A DNA stretch of 64,000 bases from positions 11,667,769 through 11,731,768 of the forward strand of contig NC_092572.1 of assembly GCF_037975245.1 (NCBI RefSeq), in the 5' to 3' direction. Positions within the stretch are counted from its first letter, which is position 1. Every line of letters begins with the position of its first letter. The stretch is from Apostichopus japonicus. Taxonomy: Eukaryota; Echinodermata; Holothuroidea; Aspidochirotida; Stichopodidae. The translations under genes were made by a program, and so were the position numbers. This document shows positions 39,691 through 52,100 of the stretch, piece by piece. The notes below the pieces were generated by a model that worked only from the letters and a program-made list of their open reading frames with translations, was not told where the DNA came from and searched no databases.

Positions 39691-40274
39691 GTTTAACACG
39701 TACCTAGGTTCTACATTGAGCCGTTTCACGTACCTAGGTTCTACATTGAGCTGTCACGTACCTAGGTTCTACATTGAGCCGTTCCACGTACCTAGGTTCT
39801 ACATTGAGCCGTTTCACGTACCTAGGTTCTACATTGAGCCGTTTCACGTACCCAGGTTCCCAGGTTCTACATTGAGCCGTTTCACGTACCCAGGTTCTAC
39901 ATTGAGCCGTTTCACGTACCCAGGTTCTACATTGAGCCGTTTCACGTACCCAGGTTCTACATTGAGCCATTTCACGTACCCAGGTTCTACATTGAGCCGT
40001 TTCACGTACCTAGGTTCTACATTGAGCCGTTTCACGTACCCAGGTTCTACATTGAGCCGTTTCACATACCTAGGTTCTACATTGAGCCGTTTCACGTACC
40101 TAGGTTCTACATTGAGGCGTTTCACGTACCTAGGTTCTACATTGAGCCGTTTCACGTACCTAGGTTCTACATTGAGCCGTTTCACGTACCTAGGTTCTAC
40201 ATTGAGCCGTTTCACGTACCTAGGTTCTACATTGAGCCGTTTCACGTACCTAGGTTCTACATTGAGCCGTTTCA
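39691..40274. repeat. 30-bp minisatellite, 19 copies
   Basis: CTACATTGAG appears 19 times, nearly always 30 bp apart, within a unit that also contains CACGTACCTAGGTT (or CCCAGGTT) and CCGTTTCA. One unit near 39858 carries a 9-bp internal repeat, and one near 39751 lacks a few bases. CCCAGG variants cluster in the middle and CCTAGG variants at both ends, a sign of recent local exchange. Since 30 is a multiple of three, repetitive frames stay open on both strands; they are not genes. Confidence 0.97.
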
Positions 40275-41487
40275 ATAAAGTGTAGTTGATTGGGGTTGGG
40301 CATCCCTGTGTATACAGTACAAAACCCACGATCGATTAGTAATATTACGAAGGATAAAAACAGAATAGTACATCCACAAGAGACTTGCAGCTGTTACACC
40401 CTGGAGGTAAGTCGCGGTAAAACCGGCTGAACGATTCCATTGCCGGAATATTCTAACTAACCTCACTTTTTACAAATTATCTTGTGTTAACTTGCATACA
40501 GCCCTCCATCCTGTGCAGACTTCCTGAAAACACTCGAGATAAACAAAATTATAACAAAAAAACTTGTTTAACTTGTGCAGATATATCCTTTTTAAACTTT
40601 AGTCTACACTGCACAGCTTTCCACCTCAATAATTATGAAGAAACATCAGGTATTTCGGACTGTCTTTTTTTTCCTTTTTGAAAACTTGTATTTTAAAGCA
40701 CCTGGATGGTAAAATAATGGGTTTTTTTTTATCGAATCAAGGTATCACTTGATGTGGGGATTAGGCTGGTTGTAAAAAACTTTGCATTCATCTATATACA
40801 TACAAGGTTTTGTAAGTTAGAAATATGCCTAGAGCATAGGGGAGGGGATGGGATAGGGAAGGGAGGTGTGGGTGGGGTGGGTGGGATTTGGTGGGATGGG
40901 GTGTTGAGAGCTAATCCATTGACAAACTTGTTGATACAGTATCACTGCCAGAGTCACAAGGGACCATTACTTACTTAACTGTTTTTAATTGTTATAAATC
41001 CCATACTGTACTGTATATGTTTTCAATACATCAGTGGCACAAGCATTAGGGCACAGAAAATGTAACCAAATCCTTCTAGAGCTCAATTTTGTAAGTTTAC
41101 AGAATTCACTTTGGCTGGCCAACAAACACCTTTTGGGACTTTTAATAATACTGTATCCTTCTTTGACCTACCCTGTCATTAAGTGATAAAAAGCTAGACT
41201 TAGAGGCCAAACAAGTGCTCTCAGTCCACCAAACTCTGACTATTTTCTTCCAACTAATACCTTTTCTTCAGTAAAACACCCAAAAGAAAAAGAATTAAAG
41301 AAACGGCCTTTCTTCCACATTCAACATTCCCACTAAAAGATGAAATGTACAAAACACATGTTGAATGTGTTGTGTTAGTTGATGTTTTCTTACTCTTTGT
41401 GTAATTTAAATGAAATGGTAAGATTCTTGAAGTAAATTAGGTCCAAACTATGTTGAATGGGATGACATTTTGAGGTCATTTACGCAT

Positions 41488-41572
41488 GCGGGCGGGCGGC
41501 AGGTGGGCGGGCGGGCGGGCGGTCGGGCGGTCGGGCGGTCGGGCGGATGGGTGGGCGGGCGGACGGACGGAA
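41488..41572 (+). repeat. GGGC/GGTC repeat island, G-quadruplex-prone
   Basis: This is a GC-rich island in AT-rich DNA made of GGGC, GGTC and GGAC units. At 41504-41520 four GGG runs are separated by single cytosines, the classical G-quadruplex pattern. The Gly/Arg-rich frame through it is a repeat artefact. Confidence 0.9.
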
Positions 41573-43737
41573 GAAAGAATATAAGAAAGAAAGAACATGA
41601 TAATAATCAGTTCAAATTACAAACTTCATTGGCTGCAACAGTTGACACATGTACACTGTATCTACACATTTAATGAAGCGAAGAGCTATTCAGGGACATT
41701 ATACTAAAAGTCAAACTACCTCCATTGACAGACAATTGCTTAAAGTACAATAGTCAAATATAAGATCAATACTTTTCACTGCTACCGTACGAATGTGAAA
41801 ACCCTGAGCACTGCATATAGAGAGATTTTACCGTACAGACCGAGGCCATACACGTCCAAACCAAGGATGACATCGGGAAAAGGTTTCACTTTGACACCCT
41901 CTTTTGACCTTCTAAGCTGCTAAGAATTGTAATTCTTTAATTCTGATATATAATATATAATTATATTCAGTTAGAAATCAATTAAAAACTGTTTAAAGTG
42001 TTATCACATCGGACAACCCATAAATTACCAACAAAGGCCGGAAAAAGAAAAAAAAAATTGATTCCCTCTCGAGCGAACACATTTCAAAGCTAGATCAAAC
42101 AAATAAGGCAAATCCATTTGGTTGAGAACTTTGGCCTTCGATCTATTCTGAAGGAAAGGTCGACGGCGACAACGGAACAGAGCAGGGTATGTACGGAGAT
42201 TAGAATTAATCTCAAACATTTGCAAAGTTTAGCCATTTTATGTAGTAAAACTGACATTTTTGTCTCAAGGTTACCTGTTTCCATGTAGTTAGTTATATTG
42301 ATGAATGCAGCACCTTAATTTAGGTAAAAGGGATTCTTGGAGGCCAAAATTGTTTGAACAAGATGCCTCCTCGGATCAGTCACTCTCGAAAATGGGAGTG
42401 AGTACAAAAGGGATATATATGGAATGACTTTTTGGAGACAAATATTACAGTCGAAATGTTCCAATATCTAGTGAATTACTATGTACACAATACTTGCTGA
42501 TACTACACTGACATATATATTGTGTAGTCTACGCATACCTGGGCCTTTAATAGGTTGTTAAAGCTTTAATAAATTGGAGGGGTGGGGGGAGGGATATTGA
42601 AATCGAATATATTCCTCTATGATTGTTAAGGTTGATATGTACCCCTTTCATGTTGTATAATCTTTGTAACCAAATTTATGTACAGATCTGTAGATCTGCA
42701 TACAACATGAAATTTGTGTACAGGTCTGGTTAAATCTATTATTCATTTTATATAAATGTTTCCTTTTATTCCTCCCCCCCCCCCTTCCCAATCCCTTTCT
42801 TAGTGAGTGTGTGTGTTTTTTATTTGTGCTTTTGATATTTATACCAAACACGTTGATAATTTTTTCATACACTTTATAGGTCTACATTATTTCAGAGACA
42901 TATTGATTTATAGATTACAAATTGAAAGCTTTAACCAGTCCTACATAACACACCATGCACTTCAACGTAAGTGTGATGGAATTATAAAGAACTGGTTCAT
43001 CCTTCTTGTTGTGGGATCGAGGCCACCCTCCACCCCTCTCTCTGCTGTCAGCTACAGACTCTGGCCAATAATTCAATAGAAAATCTGTTAAACCAATTTA
43101 TCTCGCTTTTCACTTTAGGACCGCCTGACAAATTGAATGGAACTCAAAGAATGACCTGATCATCTAGCATGGAATGACCATCCAATGGGGGGTTAAGAGG
43201 AGATGACTATTTAAAATAAAAACTCCCATGACCTACCAAACAGAGCCAAATTTATCATCGGTCATTGGGCCCACTGTCCAGCGGTCCGTCCATACAATAG
43301 GAGCAGGATAATTGGTGCAGAGAATAGATTTAAAGGAGGAGGAAAATGGCTCTTACGGAAGCAAAAGAAAGAGTTTGTTTTGCCTCCCATTGTTGACTGA
43401 TGTGCCATTGTTTGGTTAAGTCCTTGGAATGGGCAAGCTGTTATTCTGTATCTTCTTGAGAACTTCATGTGTGATAAATTGTGGCAGTTTAATTCAAAGA
43501 GAAGTATTTGGGCAGCAAGTACTAAGGGTTCAGTCTCTTGAATGGAAGGTATTAAAATGTTTTGTAAATAGCAGCGATTGCTTGAATAACCATCACACTG
43601 AAAGACCAGGGGGAGCAGCGTACATGTTGTATGCAAATGATTGCCAAATGTTGAATACAAATGAAGTATTTAAAACCTACTCTATGATCAAGCTCCCAGA
43701 CATACAAAACAGAAGACAATACCAAACAAAGAAAGCA

Positions 43738-43805
43738 ACAACAAAAGAAAGAAATAACAAAAGAAAGAAACAACAAAAGAAAGAAACAAAAGGAAGAAAG
43801 AAAGA
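43738..43805. repeat. AAC/AAAG-rich purine repeat
   Basis: Units of about 20 bp (AACAAAAGAAAGAAA) repeat three to four times. A Lys-rich plus-strand frame at 43429-43854 runs through it and is not supported as a gene. Confidence 0.75.
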
Positions 43806-44805
43806 ATGGACAGCACCTAGTAACTGGAAAGATGGAGGATTCTGTAAGATTTGAAAACAAAATTCAGACCTAAAGAAAACATGAGCTGCAAGGTTATCCA
43901 ATGTCACTTCATTTATTAATTGGCTTCTTTGCAGATTTTAAAACTGGTCGATGATCTTAAAGCATATCATTAATTAAAACTAGAGCACCCAAAAAGGCAC
44001 ATGTAGTACTGTAGCTCACACCAGATCTATCGTTTGGACAAGTGTGTCTCCATGAATGAACCTATTTGGGACCTAAATTTAGGCGCCAGCAGCTTTTATG
44101 ACTCTACCTGACACTATACCTGAAACAACCGAATGTGTTAGGCTGGACGGTGCATTCTGAGTAGTATCCTATTTTTAAAGTGCAAAAACTCTTTTTGTGC
44201 AATACACACATATATACAGTGTTAAGCCTACATCTAATTTAGGCTAGTCTGTAAAGGAAAGGTGAGTATGCAGCTAACCATATCACTTTAACTAAGCTCA
44301 ACAGAGGGCTGGCAATTCCCTCCCAATTGATACAGAAATAAACAATGGTGTCATGTGCAAAAAACTATATTGTTTCATCACTTCATGAATGATCTCTCTT
44401 GAGCAAAAAGGAAAAGTTTTAATCCCCCAAAACAAGCACAAAATTTCAAAGGCATAGAGTAAGAAACAAAGTCGCTGAAAAAATTGGAAAAGTTTGACAT
44501 CTGGAACTCCATATAAATGTGTGTGAGCTGTCTTCATATATTCCTGTGTTAGTTGTAACACTATTTGCAGATATACAGATAGCATATTCTAAGGACATCA
44601 CATCACAGTCAGACTCAACATTTATGACTGCCCCTGTTAATTACACACTGTGAAAACTCTGTCTGACCCAATGTATCCACCTTATACTTGAATACTTGAC
44701 ACGTCATTTACACAATCTAATACCCCCTCCCCTCCCCCTTCCCCCCCCTCTTGGTAAACATCATTAAAATTTGTCACTACAGTGGCCCCTGTCTAATGCA
44801 ACTAA

Positions 44806-44849
44806 GGTCTAAGCAGGGAGCTGCTAGAGTAGCAGCTCCCTGGTCTAAG
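44806..44849. mobile_element. Tiny perfect hairpin flanked by 7-8 bp direct repeats
   Basis: CAGGGAGCTGCTA at 44814-44826 pairs perfectly with TAGCAGCTCCCTG at 44830-44842 around a GAG loop. GGTCTAAG stands directly on each side (44806-44813 and 44842-44849, sharing one base with the stem). A CAGGG terminal inverted repeat with a duplication of about 8 bp is the style of hAT transposons, so this could be the remains of a hAT-type element reduced to its fused ends. No internal sequence survives. Confidence 0.4.
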
Positions 44850-45754
44850 TACCACCATCAGCTCATCACAGGTGATAAACACTATGTTACTCTTTCATCC
44901 ACCATGACCCTATTGTAGCTATAACAGCTCCATCGCTCCTCCCTCTCGTATCCAAGGGAACTCAGGACTGCATCCTGTACCAACCAATATTGCATCTCTG
45001 CCTCATCTCTGTAACACACAAAGACCTCTTATACACATGTATATAGAGCTCTAGATAACATGTACAGTAGTTAATTTTTTAACATGTCAGTAAATTTCCC
45101 ATCAATTGCTACACCAACCATCCGATAATTGCCTGCCTCAAATTCATCACATTCTTTGAGCTAGACTAAGCATGTACTGGAAAAAGCGCCTGGTGTTTCC
45201 ACGGTTTTATAACCCAGTCTGTATCTCAATTAGAGGCCTAGCTGATAAGATCTAAATACACAATTTAGATAAAACTCCAATTCACACTGTTTACAGTAGA
45301 GGCCTTTTCTTTCCATTTTTTTTTCTTTCTTTTTTTTCTTTACATTGTAACAAAATGATTGTTGAAGAGTGGGGAGGGGGTAACAATGTGAGTATTGAAT
45401 GGGATAGGCTGAAGATGGGACTGACAATTACTTGCCAAGTGGATCATTTATTAGCTAGGATTTACTGATTTGGCCAAAAGGTTGGTGGGCCTGTCATCAC
45501 CAGACCTCTTGTTAATGTAGCATGGAACTCAAGGGGTAAGAACATACCACAAATCAAAGGGATTTGATTTTAAGATCTAAAGGAGGAGAGAGAATGCTCG
45601 AGGAATAGAAGAAGAAGAAGACCTTTCATAAAAAGCTATCTGTGCAACAAATTGAAAGAGGAATTTCTAATATCTGAAAGTGTTTAAATGGGACATAATG
45701 GCAAGAAGCACCCAACCGTTGCTAACAATCAAGGAGTTACAATGTTCACTGCAA

Positions 45755-45787
45755 GGACCGCATGCTAGGACCGCATGCTAGGACCCG
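45755..45787. repeat. Short tandem duplication, about 16-bp unit
   Basis: AGGACCGCATGCT occurs twice in a row, followed by a third partial AGGACC. It includes the palindrome GCATGC. Confidence 0.85.
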
Positions 45788-46504
45788 GTCAGTCGACGAC
45801 CGAGGGTCAAGCAAAGTCAGACCGTGTTCTGGTCCTATAGATGTCTCTGCTCATCTTTTCTGCTTGCATCTCAATCTACCTATTTAATTTCAATCACACT
45901 TCCTTAGTTGCCCATATGAAGACATATTTTATCTTTATTCCTCATCGGTTTTAATGGCTTCAATTTCCAGAATTTTTCTTCTCCTTCTTAGTTTTTTCTT
46001 TTTAATGTTAATATTTGTTTTTTATTTCTGTATTGTTTTTTTGGTAACCTTCCCTATAGAAGTACATTTATTTCCCCAAAACCAAGGATGGTAGCCACGT
46101 AGAAGATAGGAATAACGTTTCCCAAGGGTCAAAACCTTAATGCTATCGATATGATGAAAATTGGACCAATTTTGCGTGACTTACTGGTCATACGAATGGT
46201 CACAAGAAGGAGTAGTCAGGGCCTGGATAGATGGTAGCCACACCCCCTATTTAAAGACTTGGTCAATTAGAACGTAAGATAATGCAAATTTGAATATGAG
46301 GTAAGAGCGTGTTATAAATTTAAGTTGGATTCCCTTTTCCCCTTTTTTCATCAATCTCCCCTTTTAACTCTCGCAGTATCTCTCCATCCTTCTTTCCCCC
46401 TCTTTTTTTCTTTTTTTAATATTTCTTTCTTTCACCTTTCCCTCATATATTCTGTAATATATATCTATGATATCTTATCCCTGTTTAAATTCCTTTAGGA
46501 TACA

Positions 46505-46535
<31 letters not shown>

Positions 46536-46536
46536 T
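46505..46536. repeat. (TA)n microsatellite
   Basis: About fifteen TA dinucleotides, with flanking TATT sequence. Confidence 0.9.
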
Positions 46537-47022
46537 TGATCTCAATATAACAATATGATCATTCTATTTATTGCCATTGGGTTCTTGCTTCCTAAACGAG
46601 CTCCTTCCTCTTACAGAGTGACTTCTTCGCCTCTACGAAATTAATGAAGGAACAAAATGAACGAGCAAAAGAGGGGTCTCAATCAACGTGACCAAAGGGC
46701 CAGAAAGAAGAGATGAAATTGGAGGGAAAAAACAAAATTCAATCACAGACCAACATTAAAAAAATATATGGAAATACCTCCAACCAACACAGAGAAACAA
46801 GCTAAGAACCATTGTACATTTGTTTTTCTTTTCTTGAAACAAACATTTAATGGTTACCATGGAGATGATAAAGTTTTTGGCCTTAAGATACAGAGGATCA
46901 TGTGTGGAATTATGAAGTAAAGGTTAATCACTGCTTTGCAAAGATAACCTACCATCCCTATAGAAAAGACCCACAGCAGCACAATCCTGTATAATTTAGG
47001 CTAATTGTCCGAGTGACAACAC

Positions 47023-47067
47023 AAACACACACACGCACACACGATACACACACAAACACACACAATA
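47023..47067. repeat. CA-rich microsatellite
   Basis: ACACAAACACACACAC-type run, interrupted by CGCAC and GATAC. Confidence 0.85.
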
Positions 47068-49022
47068 CGTGCATGGTCTCTCTAATGATTTTCATACCAT
47101 GCAATATATTATAGATATATATGGAATATCTTTTTTCAATTAAGGGTGTCTCTTCATGTCTCCTTCTTGATACAAAACAAACTATCTTACAAATGGGAGA
47201 TGTCAGCACTTAATTCTCATGGTGTATGTCAACCAGAACAACTATTAATGTCCTGATTCACCACCCCTTCCCCTTTCCTTTCCCTCTCCCTTCCCCTCTC
47301 CCCCCACCCCTCCCAACCATGTGCACACTACCCATAACTCCCTTGATTTGTTTCTAGACCTAAGATGTTCAAAGCATTCCAACTGGACATATATAAGTGC
47401 ATGCCCACCTTTCCCCCCCCTTTATCCATCCCAACCTGGCTGTAAGAAGATATTCATTAAAATATTCATTAATTGGACACCTTCTCTTTCAACATCCCCC
47501 CCCCTTCCCCCTCCTCCTATGATAATGTAACTACCTGTAATTACTAGGACACCCACAAGGAATCTACAAAACCTCCCTCATCACAAAAGCATCCCATTTT
47601 CAGATGTAACCATAGTAATGTTTTCTGGGGCTTCTAGCGAGAAAGTTATTAGGGGAAGGAAAGAGAGAAAGAAAAAATTCTGCCTAAAAGACTGCAAACA
47701 AGGTTAGTTGTATAGAGGAAAGATACCATGCTGTCCCCTATGGCCAATAGTACGTCGTAGGGTTTCACTGAAACAGCCTATTAACCAACTGAGAAAATAG
47801 CGTTTTAATTTACTTCTATTTTTTTTTTCTCTTTTTTTCTGTTTTCTTCTTCTTCTCCTTTATTCAGTTTTACTCTTATTCCCTGTTTGTTTTTTCCTAC
47901 ATGCTCTTGTTAAATGTAGTGTAGCTGTGCCTGACCGCAAACAATGGTGGAAAAGAGAAATCGCTCTCAGGCGACCGGTTGAAGAAAAGAGGAATTGAGG
48001 GAGAAACTTCCAGGAATGTAAATTCAATTTGGGTGAACTCCTAACTTGATTTAGATGGCAGCTTTTCATTGGGAAGAAGGAGAAAAGATCGCTGCTGCTC
48101 AGGCCAGCTAGGGAAACAGGGCTGTAATACAAACAAGATGGTTCAGGGATATCAAGGGATCGCTCAGGCCAGGGAATGACATGGGGGGTCCAATCAAATT
48201 TCCTAATTTCCTATTTTAACAGATTTATTAGCGACGAGACGTGAATACTGCAGGTACGCAGTAACAACATTATACTATGTTATATAGAAGCAGCTGTTTT
48301 ACAGTAATGTTCTGCAAATTTTCCACAGTTCAATAAACACATCGCTTCAAAACATTGATTGTTCTTTTTCTTTTTGAAATAGTACTTCTACAATGTACCA
48401 CAAGGCATAACATAAATGGCATCTTATCAAGGAGAATTAATTTACCGTAGAGTCTGTATTTGGGCACAGATGCTAGCATAGTTGCATCAACTGCATGCCA
48501 GCCTACATAGATTTGTACATATATGTACGTATGGTTATCTCACCTTAGCCATTTTGGACATCTTGTGCCAAAAAAATTACTTGCCAGAGTACTTTATCAC
48601 AGAATGGAACTAGGCCAAAGGGTTCTTCAAAGCTCTGGAAATATTCAATTCGGCTCGCAATAGAGAATGTAGCCAAGATCTTGCACTTAACCAGGTATAG
48701 CGACGGACGATCCTATGAGCTAGTTTTGCGCTAGAGCCCAATCTACCCACAATGCATGCTGCTCAATCTAGATAACAGGCTCGAGATGTTGATACTACCA
48801 GGCCCCAACAAGCTTTGCGCCAACCGATGTTCCCTCCCTTGTTGGAAATGAATTGAGAACTCTAGACAATTTGATTGAGTACCCTGGTTATGTAGAGCCC
48901 TGTGTTCAATTTATACTCACTCAAAAGAAGAATCCTACTAGTACTGTACATCACACTCATGCCGTCATACTCGTACTACAAGGCTGTTATATAATCGAGG
49001 GAATTTGTATTACTGTACTTAC

Positions 49023-49194
49023 ATGCTATCTGCAGAGTGGCATTTCTGCCTCGCACTGTTCCGACACTATTGGTAGCCTGACACTGGTAGACCCCTGCAT
49101 GTGCGATACCGACATCCAGGAAAAAGAGAGTCCCTGCTCTATCCGAAAATCCACAGCCCTGGCATTCTACTAAAGGTTCATTATTTTTCAGCCA
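49023..49194 (-). CDS. robo: Roundabout receptor exon: second half of Ig1
   Basis: This exon completes Ig1. It has 57 codons plus one base. It starts with the Ig tryptophan (WLKNNEPLVE), contains GTLFFLDVGIAHAGVYQC with the F-strand cysteine, and ends in RNATLQIA, which resembles the NASLEVA end of vertebrate Robo Ig1 and includes an N-glycosylation sequon. The acceptor is CTTTCAG and the donor is GTAAGTACAG, in phase 1. Together with the previous exon it is 306 nt, a symmetrical 1-1 Ig module. Two features are odd. The loop between GTLFFL and the YxC motif is shorter than the charged loop (roughly HGRKSRPDE) that I recall from vertebrate Robo. There are also two extra cysteines in the stretch VECQGCGF. 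In known Robo proteins Ig1 is the main Slit-contacting domain, so these changes may affect ligand binding. Confidence 0.9.
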
Positions 49195-52100
49195 CTGAAA
49201 GAAGGAAATAAGGGAAATAAAATATAAACTAAAGCGATGGAAGGATTCATTAACTTTAAAAGGGTTCCAATAAACTTTCCACTTTTAATGTTTACCGAAA
49301 GGGAAAACTGTCTAGTCACTCTTACCGACCTTGCAAAATTGTGAGATGGACGGGGATTGCAAAGTCGGCCATGTCTACAGTGTGGATCGCAAAGTCGGTA
49401 ACTACTAATACCGTTAGATTCGTCCAACATGCCAGCATACAGATTTGTTGTACTCAATGCCGAAGCCAAAGTGAACTAATCAGGTCAAACATCCGGATTT
49501 TATGCATGCTAAGTTCTTCAATACTGCCCTCATTTCCTTTTGGGAAACATATTTCACACTTTTATGATTGAGCAAATTACTTACAACAATAGTCTGTTTC
49601 TTCTTCTCCCTTGTTATAATTTATATATTTTTTCTCATTTATAAATCTTATTTCTCGACACGTTTTCTTCTGTGGGAGCCTGGGAGGCTAGAGGAACTGG
49701 GTAGGGTATAGTAGAGGGGTGAGGGTGGTCAAGCTTGCCTTTCAACAAAGTATTGCTAATATAGTGTTGCCCAACCTTTAAAAACTAACACTTTCTTGGT
49801 AATATACTCAGCAGGGTTTGATATAAAAACTTGTTGACAAACCACAGAAAGCAAAGTAGCTTTCAACAGCATTGTGACACTAATCCTTAAACAGAATAAA
49901 AACACAGTTATCTGTGCTGGTGACATGTTCCTAGTTGTATGAATTGTTGACCTTGTAATTAACCTAACTTGTAGACATGTTGCCTAGGTTAATACAGTAC
50001 TAACTTCTTGATTGTTCAGAAAGTACAGAAATCTAGTTATTTGTTCCAATTGCCACAAAAGGGAGTCATTAGCACCTACTTGTGTTTGATTTACAACTTA
50101 ACCAGACACTCTGTAGAGAGGAGAATCATTCAAAGGGATGAATTTGAAATTATTGGTCACAAACTGGGACATCCTTCCTCGATGTGGTTTACTTAAGTAA
50201 AACATAACAATTGTGTTCATCAATGAAAGTGACAGGATTCTCAATTATCTTATCACAGACACTCTCTATAAAAACATTTAATCACCTGCAATATTTTTTT
50301 TTTTCCTTTTTTATTTGCATTCATCTCTTCGGCACAACAAATTATGTTAAAAGAGAAAGATCAATCTATTTCATGACATAAAAATAAATAAATTTAAAAA
50401 AAACTTCATTTCTTTAATCAATTAGTGCAAAGAATCTCTTAGCAGTTTAATTTCTTTGTGCTCTTTGTCATGAATAATTAATCAACTGCAATATAAGAAC
50501 TTCAAAAACTAACTTCTTTTATTTTCCTTTTTTCAAGTTTGGATTTGTTTGTTGATTTTTTTTTCATATTTTTCTAAAAAATGTTGTTAATTTGAAATGA
50601 AACTTGTCACAGGTAGCCAAAGATTTATATTTTTTAAATTGGGTTTTCATTAAGATTGTCATCAAGGATAATCAAAACCAAAGTCGGAAAGCTGTTCTAA
50701 TGTTCCTCATCTTTCAATAGATCTTTTACCTTTTTATAGACTTGATATACCAAACTCTGCCTAGCCTCCTAGGTATATAGATTGACACACTAAAACTCCA
50801 TGGGGCAGCCTAAAGCCTAAGCCTACAAGCTGGATACAAGAATTAATTACAGCAGAATATATTTATAACCGTTAAGGAAGAAACATGAGTGCACACTAAC
50901 ACTCAACAAAAGAAATCACAGAACTTTGCAAAAATTGCGGTATAGGCTCCAGTTTGCGTATGCTACAGTGTGCTAGGATAATAGTTTTTATCTCCGAGGT
51001 AGAAAGAAATCACGGATATTCCGCGAATTCGCGGAATAAACTCATGCCTGAACACTTCACCTTAATTCCTACAATACCAAAAACTCAGCAAGATGTAATT
51101 GCAGACAATTTATTTAAATATGTATTTGTAAATAACTGATAACTTAGAGTATCTAGGTTGAGATTAAGTGGAATATTGTTATGGAATGTATAAAAAGTAT
51201 GCTTTAAACATTCACTAGCATTTAGGACATACTGTACATAAATAAAACTTGTCTTATAACTAGTACTTCTATATCTGTCACCCGATTTCTTTCTGCTTCT
51301 GTCCATTTTTTGCTACTTTATCATCGGTGCTTGACAACTTGGCCTCTGCTGTACACTTTCGTCAAGAAGACCCCCGAGGAGATTTTTGAGCGAGGGGGGG
51401 ATTGTTTCCACTAGGCTGCCCGCTGTATCATGTGCATTTTCCCGTTTTATAGGGGTCAGGCTAGTGAAGCCCCCAGCCACAATTTGGCCAATTTACCGGC
51501 CAGTTTTGATTCAAAATTAGATTTTCCGGCATTGCTATGACCTAGATGTGTCATTTACTGATAATGTAATGAAGTGCATACTTTAATCTAATGTAAAACT
51601 GGATACAAAGAAAAAAGAAGAGAAAATAAAAACATAGAAGAATAAAGAGGAAAAGAGGAGAAGAAGAAGAAGATGAAGATAAAGTGGGAAAAAAAGAGAA
51701 GAAATTCTAGTCTCCTCGTGCTGATGAAAAATAAGCATGTACCTGTCAAGTAAACATGCTAAGGGCAATGCCTACCACCTAAACAACGTCTCAAAAGATA
51801 TTGTTCACGGAGGAAATGCAGAAGATATGAAAACAAACAGACAGACAGACAGAAACACACTTTCTGAATGTGGACTAAGCTGAATGTGGATTGAAGAAGC
51901 AGGTCAGAACACTGGCTCCTACACGCTTCCTATGTTGTATTTTCTATATGGGGGGTGGGAGGGGGACGGGGGGGTTCTTTACACATGTTTAATTAACACT
52001 GTCCTGTATAAACAGTACATACCAATGCCTAATTGTGTGAACTATTGGTCAGCCTCAAATCACATCCACTTTCACAATTACACGTTTGTTACATTTTAAT

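Larger units (their letters stand above)
11646..49022 (-). other. Robo giant intron, about 37.4 kb, between Ig1 and Ig2
   Basis: This phase 1 intron separates the two Slit-binding Ig domains. It holds nearly all the tandem arrays listed separately, as well as SINE-like fragments and polypurine tracts. The unlisted spans (about 11.8-13.2, 13.6-17.2, 18.2-19.9, 26.1-30.8, 31.1-33.6, 33.8-35.1, 35.2-37.2, 37.9-39.7, 40.3-41.4, 41.6-44.8 and 45.8-49.0 kb) look like plain AT-rich intronic DNA with simple-sequence tracts. I found no nested gene on either strand. Confidence 0.75.

Noticed and set aside
39716-40329. Long repetitive frames on both strands (up to 189 codons)
   Set aside because: They are the 30-bp minisatellite read in frame; the period is a multiple of three, so no stop arises.
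43429-43854. 141-codon plus-strand frame with a Lys-rich end
   Set aside because: The end is an AAAGAA repeat, and the first part has no recognisable domain or splice signals.
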